Shown: positions 42,402 through 45,304 of the stretch, one piece after another
Numbering within the stretch: the stretch's first letter is position 1
How the letters are laid out: each line of letters begins with the position of its first letter
Assembly (NCBI GenBank): GCA_944386475.1
Contig: CALXBH010000080.1
Location: 1-45,304 of the forward strand
Length of the DNA stretch: 45,304 nucleotides
DNA from: an uncultured Clostridia bacterium
GTDB lineage: Bacteria; Bacillota; Clostridia; Oscillospirales; Ruminococcaceae
Direction: 5' to 3'
The notes under the pieces: generated by a model
Seen by the model: only the letters and a program-made list of their open reading frames with translations
Databases searched by the model: none
What the model was told of the DNA's origin: nothing
Translations under genes and position numbers: made by a program

Positions 42402-42847
42402 GCCATCGCTTCTCCTTCCACCGCGATCTTGGTATTTTCTGCAATTCGTTCATTAAATCGGGCAAATTGCTTTTGTTCTTCTTCGGTAAAACCGCGAAAT
42501 ATCTGTTTGCGAAAAACTTCCCGCACCGATTCAATTTCGCTGGTGATCGGTTTGGACTCGGGAGTTAGGGTCAGATGAATCCGCCTGCGGTCCTCAGCAT
42601 CCTGCCGCCGTTGTATCAAGGATTTTTGAATCAGGCTTTCTACCGCTTGGGATACATTGCTTTTAGACAACATCCGAAATTCCACAATTTCAGCAGCGGT
42701 ATCCCGGCCTGGGTTATTAAAAAGAAAACTGATAATAGTGGCTTCAATCGGCGCTAAACTGTACCGTTCACAAACCGGTTTTAGCATGTTGTCATAAAGC
42801 TTTATAATGCGCCGGATATTCGACAGCAGAGCATTTGTATGCGGCAT
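42398..42847 (-). CDS. MarR family transcriptional regulator
   Basis: A 149-residue winged-helix repressor: YSLAPIEATIISFLFNNPGR, AAEIVEFRMLSKSNVSQAVE for the recognition helix and LIQRRQDAEDRRRIHLTLTP for the wing (the DRR motif). It lies first in a two-gene operon with a MATE efflux pump, a frequent arrangement in which the MarR protein responds to the pump's substrates. The ATG at 42847 has AGGAGG upstream on the - strand. A palindromic site lies 36-55 bases upstream. Confidence 0.94.
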   Translation of the reverse strand: MPHTNALLSNIRRIIKLYDNMLKPVCERYSLAPIEATIISFLFNNPGRDTAAEIVEFRMLSKSNVSQAVESLIQKSLIQRRQDAEDRRRIHLTLTPESKPITSEIESVREVFRKQIFRGFTEEEQKQFARFNERIAENTKIAVEGEAMA

Positions 42848-42882
42848 AAAAGTTTCCTCCTGGTCAATGATTTAAACAGCAT

Positions 42883-42902
42883 ATAGTTCAATTAAGAACA
42901 AT
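42883..42902. promoter_or_regulatory. Probable MarR operator
   Basis: ATAGTTC-AATTAA-GAACAAT is a 20-bp imperfect dyad (6 of 7 bases match per arm) upstream of the MarR start, partly overlapped by a second dyad AAGAA-CAA-TTCTT (42894-42906). Size and AT-rich character fit MarR sites. Confidence 0.55.
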
Positions 42903-42976
42903 TCTTTTTACAAACCATTTTACTCCTATATCCGATATAGTCAAGCAGGAATTTGACATTTTTTGAATTTTAATAG

Positions 42977-43047
42977 TTGATTCATAAAGCAAATAGGTAT
43001 ACAATTACAAATGCACTTTTGCTTTCTGCCAAAGTTTGTGGTATTAT
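42977..43047 (+). promoter_or_regulatory. Two tandem promoters of uppP
   Basis: P1: TTGATT (42977-42982), 17 bases, TACAAT (43000-43005). P2: TTGCTT (43019-43024), 17 bases, TATTAT (43042-43047). Confidence 0.6.
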
Positions 43048-43081
43048 AGTAAAACACAATAAAAATTAAGGAGTGGTTACA

Positions 43082-43969
43082 ATAGACAGCGTTCTTTTTT
43101 GCCTGAAATCTTTCCTGCTGGGAATCGTAGAGGGAGTTACAGAATTTCTTCCGATTTCCTCAACGGGACACCTGATTGTTTTTGAAGAACTTTTGAGTTT
43201 TCAGGGTTCTGAACAGTATATCAACACCTATTCTTATGTTATTCAGCTGGGCGCTATTTTGGCGGTTATGGTATTATACCGCAAAAAGATTTTAGCAACC
43301 CTAACGAATTTATTTCCCAAAAAGGAAAACGGTGTATGGGTACGGCCTTATTCGCAAACCGGTCTGCGTTTCTGGATTACGCTGGCAATCGCGTGTATTC
43401 CCGGTTTTATCGGAGTTCTTTTATTGGGCGATTTAGCGGACGCCTATTTGTTTAACGCGGTAAGCGTTTCTATCGTCCTTGTTTTAGGCGGTGTTGCCAT
43501 GATTTTGGCTGAGAGGTTTTGCAGCAAAAAGAATGCCGCTGCACCTCAAGAGGGAAAATGGCTTTCCGTGACCACAAAGCAGGCCCTCATCATCGGCGGA
43601 TTTCAGTGCCTTTCGATCATCCCCGGTATGAGCCGCAGCGCCTCCACCATTATTGGCGGCTGGTTTGCAGGGCTTTCCACTTCGGCCAGTGCAGAATTTT
43701 CCTTCTTTCTCGCTATCCCCGTTATGCTTGGTATGAGTGCGTTGAAGCTTATTCAGCTGGGCGGTTTTGGCTCCATGAGCACCGTTGAGCTTATCAGCTT
43801 AGGAATTGGATTTGTGGTCAGTTTCCTGGTAGCGTTGGTTGTCGTCAAAAAATTCATCGCATTTCTGCAAAAGAAATCGATGTCTGTATTTGCTGTCTAC
43901 CGGATTGTATTCGGCTTGTTCGTGTTAATTTTAAGCTTGTGCGGCGTGGTAAGCGTTGCTGCAGCATAA
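43082..43969 (+). CDS. uppP: Undecaprenyl-diphosphatase, likely AUA start
   Basis: UppP (BacA) recycles undecaprenyl pyrophosphate to the carrier phosphate at the membrane, for peptidoglycan synthesis; overproduction gives bacitracin resistance. The typical blocks are GIVEGVTEFLPISSTGHLIV near the N-terminus and IIPGMSRSASTIIGGWFAGL in the middle, with about eight membrane segments. Family proteins begin M-D-x-(L/V) directly before the first segment; here DSVLFCLK is preceded by ATA at 43082. The ribosome binding site AAGGAG (43068-43073) is 8 bases before this ATA. The only standard start in the neighbourhood, GTG 43073, shares its first base with the binding site and is not plausible. Length would be 295 residues. 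Tandem terminators follow. Confidence 0.9.
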   Translation: MDSVLFCLKSFLLGIVEGVTEFLPISSTGHLIVFEELLSFQGSEQYINTYSYVIQLGAILAVMVLYRKKILATLTNLFPKKENGVWVRPYSQTGLRFWITLAIACIPGFIGVLLLGDLADAYLFNAVSVSIVLVLGGVAMILAERFCSKKNAAAPQEGKWLSVTTKQALIIGGFQCLSIIPGMSRSASTIIGGWFAGLSTSASAEFSFFLAIPVMLGMSALKLIQLGGFGSMSTVELISLGIGFVVSFLVALVVVKKFIAFLQKKSMSVFAVYRIVFGLFVLILSLCGVVSVAAA

Positions 43970-43980
43970 ATCAAAACAAA

Positions 43981-44013
43981 GAGGGGGTACCCGCCTGGGC
44001 GGGTACCCCTTTT
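43981..44013. terminator. Terminator 1 after uppP
   Basis: GGGGTACCCGCC (43984-43995) pairs with GGCGGGTACCCC (43998-44009), followed by TTTT. The reverse strand also has a T-rich flank, so it may serve the convergent small-protein operon too. Confidence 0.85.
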
Positions 44014-44036
44014 CCGTGCGCTATAGAAACAGCCTG

Positions 44037-44076
44037 CGGGCATCCGGTTTTGTCGGAAGATCGGATGCCCGTTTTT
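44037..44076 (+). terminator. Terminator 2 after uppP
   Basis: A 10-bp stem CGGGCATCCG (44037-44046) with CGGATGCCCG (44062-44071) and a T5 tail, 24 bases behind the first terminator. Confidence 0.82.
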
Positions 44077-44137
44077 GCTACAAATACTTTTGGGTTTGTA
44101 TGCTAAGCTGCGTTTGTACCGGTCGTCCTATTGATTG

Positions 44138-44407
44138 TTATGGTATCTGCGGCGAATCCTGTGTTTTTGACACGGCAGAAACGCTGTCCTTTTTCTCAGC
44201 AATGCGTTTTTTAGCGTCTTCCACTGATTCTCCATCCTTCGTCAGAAACTCGTCCACAAACTTGTCCGTCATTTTAGTGAATCCGCCCACTACACCTGCT
44301 TCGATTTTCTTGTAACCGTTAACAACCCCATCTTCGATCTTTTTATAACCGGCTACAACGCCATCGGCGATCTTTTCGTTTACCTTCACTATTTTGGATT
44401 TTGCCAT
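44138..44407 (-). CDS. Small protein with three KIEDGVVxGYK repeats (89 aa)
   Basis: It starts MAKSKIVKVNEKIADGVVAG and has three tandem 11-residue repeats, KIADGVVAGYK, KIEDGVVNGYK and KIEAGVVGGFTK, followed by MTDKFVDEFLTKDGESVED and a charged C-terminus. The repeat suggests an amphipathic helix that may lie on a membrane or oligomerise. I have seen related short proteins in gut Clostridia but know no function. ATG 44407 has AAGGAGAG 8 bases upstream; a longer frame starting at 44452 overlaps the membrane peptide gene and is not likely. Last gene of a three-gene - strand operon. Confidence 0.8.
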   Translation of the reverse strand: MAKSKIVKVNEKIADGVVAGYKKIEDGVVNGYKKIEAGVVGGFTKMTDKFVDEFLTKDGESVEDAKKRIAEKKDSVSAVSKTQDSPQIP

Positions 44408-44420
44408 TTTGATTCTCTCC

Positions 44421-44525
44421 TTAATACGACGCTTTTTTACGTTTGCGGACAAGACAAATTACGGCTGAAATGATTCCGGTCAGAACAGCAATACCGGCTG
44501 CTGCTGAAATAATAAATTTTTCCAC
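44421..44525 (-). CDS. Single-pass membrane microprotein (34 aa)
   Basis: GTG start at 44525 with AAGGAGG 8 bases upstream on the - strand. The peptide starts MEKFIISAAAGIAVLTGIIS, continues with a further hydrophobic stretch AVICLV, and ends in the basic RKRKKASY, stop TAA at 44423-44421. It is a clear membrane-spanning peptide with a positive tail, which would place the C-terminus inside. It lies between two genes of the same direction, 13 bases from each, so it is co-transcribed. Function unknown; candidates are a membrane-stress or toxin-like peptide, or a small partner of the neighbours. Confidence 0.72.
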   Translation of the reverse strand: MEKFIISAAAGIAVLTGIISAVICLVRKRKKASY

Positions 44526-44538
44526 GGCTAACACCTCC

Positions 44539-44907
44539 TTATTGTAACCCTTTGACCACTGGAATCAGGCAGAGCAGCAAAACAATACCAACTATGCCGA
44601 TTAAGATGCCGGGAATCAGCATATTCCAGATCATGACCATGCACATGCCAACACCAAGGACCAGAGCGCCGGCAATGCCAAGTAAGACAGAACCAACAGC
44701 TTTGCCGCTTAAATGAACAGCAGGCCTGCCCTCCATTTTGCGGCGGACGATCAGCATACTTAACAGTACAACTGCACCGACAGCGGCAATCACAACACCC
44801 TGCGTAAAAGCGCCCCATTCCGGCAGCAGGCACATGCACATGCCAATGGCAAACAAGATCCCTCCGACAGTGCCCATAATCATGGATACAAAATTTTTCT
44901 TTTGCAT
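44539..44907 (-). CDS. Small multispanning membrane protein (122 aa)
   Basis: About four hydrophobic segments: MIMGTVGGILFAIGMCMCLL, GVVIAAVGAVVLLSMLIV, VGSVLLGIAGALVLGVGMCM and PGILIGIVGIVLLLCLIPVV, with a charged loop RRKMEGRPAVHLSGK between the two halves. The halves resemble each other (GTVGGILFAIGMCM / GIAGALVLGVGMCM), suggesting an internal duplication. No family is recognised. ATG 44907 has GGAGG 9 bases upstream. It is first in the operon with the microprotein and the repeat protein. Confidence 0.78.
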   Translation of the reverse strand: MQKKNFVSMIMGTVGGILFAIGMCMCLLPEWGAFTQGVVIAAVGAVVLLSMLIVRRKMEGRPAVHLSGKAVGSVLLGIAGALVLGVGMCMVMIWNMLIPGILIGIVGIVLLLCLIPVVKGLQ

Positions 44908-45219
44908 AACATACAGCCTCCATTTATTTGTGTTTTTTTATTGGATGTCTATATAGTAAAACCGTCATGTTTTTGAATTACTTGGGAATTGTTTGCAAAT
45001 GATTAAAACAGCCTTTTTATTTTGCGCGGTCGGAAAACACTGCGTCTTATGGGGGGGAACAGAAGCTTGTACAGGCTGCATGTATGTGCTTTTGGGAGAT
45101 TTAAGAAGATATTCTTCTAAATAAGCACAAAATAAGGCGAAAAGCTCCTGCGTTTTTCGGAATGCGAATTTTCAGGGATGTAGGAGTTACAATGATGTGT
45201 GACAGAAGGGGAAAAAAGA
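44908..45219. other. Intergenic stretch without a recognised gene
   Basis: AT-rich. No coding frame with a ribosome binding site in either direction. It contains the probable leader of the small membrane-protein operon; no clear promoter could be fixed. A weak hairpin CGAAAA/TTTTCG occurs near 45138-45159. Confidence 0.5.
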
Positions 45220-45220
45220 T

Positions 45221-45304
45221 AGCAAATAGGAAAGACCTGTGTTAAGGTTAAGTTGCTCACACCAAACCGAAAGAAGGTCATCCTATTTGCTATGAATAAG
45301 ATAA
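45221..45304 (+). other. Long inverted repeat abutting a truncated reading frame
   Basis: AGCAAATAGGAAAGACCT at 45221-45238 and AAGGTCATCCTATTTGCT at 45274-45291 are inverted repeats (11 bp perfect, then a short mismatch, then ACCT/AGGT). The next base begins ATGAATAAGATA, cut off by the window end. A palindrome next to a start codon resembles the left end of a transposable element or a leader hairpin, but I cannot identify the element. Confidence 0.4.

Noticed and set aside
44940..44960. TATAGACATCC on the - strand, resembling the island box
   Set aside because: There is no -10 element 17 bases downstream (AATAAA only) and the left part of the box does not match.
1..45304. tRNA, rRNA, CRISPR array, prophage or conjugative genes
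   Set aside because: None found: no cloverleaf-like segments, no regular spaced repeats and no integrase, relaxase or phage structural proteins within the window.

Overview
The window looks like a chromosomal stretch of an anaerobic, Gram-positive member of the Clostridia, probably gut-associated. The signs are rubredoxin and a flavodiiron protein (O2/NO defence in anaerobes), AAGGAGG ribosome binding sites with frequent GTG and TTG starts, Sec lipoproteins with lipoboxes, a sortase-type wall anchor and a large rhamnosidase-like glycosidase. I cannot name the species. No tRNA, rRNA, CRISPR array or complete insertion sequence was seen.

Layout. 1-9800 is mostly housekeeping: the 3' part of uvrA, rubredoxin, flavodiiron protein, small unknown genes (one frameshifted), an acetyltransferase, two M16-family proteins resembling YfmF/YfmH, lgt and folD. 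9880-10740 holds a Gly/Asn/Cys-rich small protein behind a hairpin leader, and a poorly explained intergenic stretch with an orphan terminator. 10800-14550 is a TetR-controlled redox operon: RibD-C/DHFR-like reductase, a frameshifted iron alcohol dehydrogenase, flavodoxin and TetR, followed by a FMN reductase-like gene. Its promoter carries two TGACA-type palindromes. 14851-19788 is one giant secreted GH78-like rhamnosidase with several carbohydrate- or wall-binding modules. 20196-25576 holds an APH-type kinase, a P-loop kinase-like protein and a two-gene ABC exporter.

25800-40990 is the most interesting part: an accessory redox island. It encodes four flavodoxin domains on predicted lipoproteins (one fused to a formylglycine-generating-enzyme-like domain, one fused to a cyclophilin-like domain), a DUF4405 membrane protein, a DUF362 lipoprotein, a secreted C39-like protein, flavin reductase, aldo/keto reductase, a CMD protein, a cupin, a MerR-like regulator, a YraQ/ArsP-type permease and two similar LysR regulators. 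Five separate transcription units in the island, on both strands, start from promoters with the same box, TAAGTATTAGACAT. The box includes the -35 element (TAGACA) and is followed by exactly 17 bases and then a -10 element. I read this as one co-regulated regulon, probably under one or both LysR proteins, which would place flavin-based electron transfer on the outer face of the membrane.

41031-45304 contains a MarR-MATE efflux operon, uppP (apparently starting at an AUA codon), an operon of three small proteins including an unlisted 34-residue membrane peptide, and, at the very end, a long inverted repeat next to the start of a truncated reading frame.
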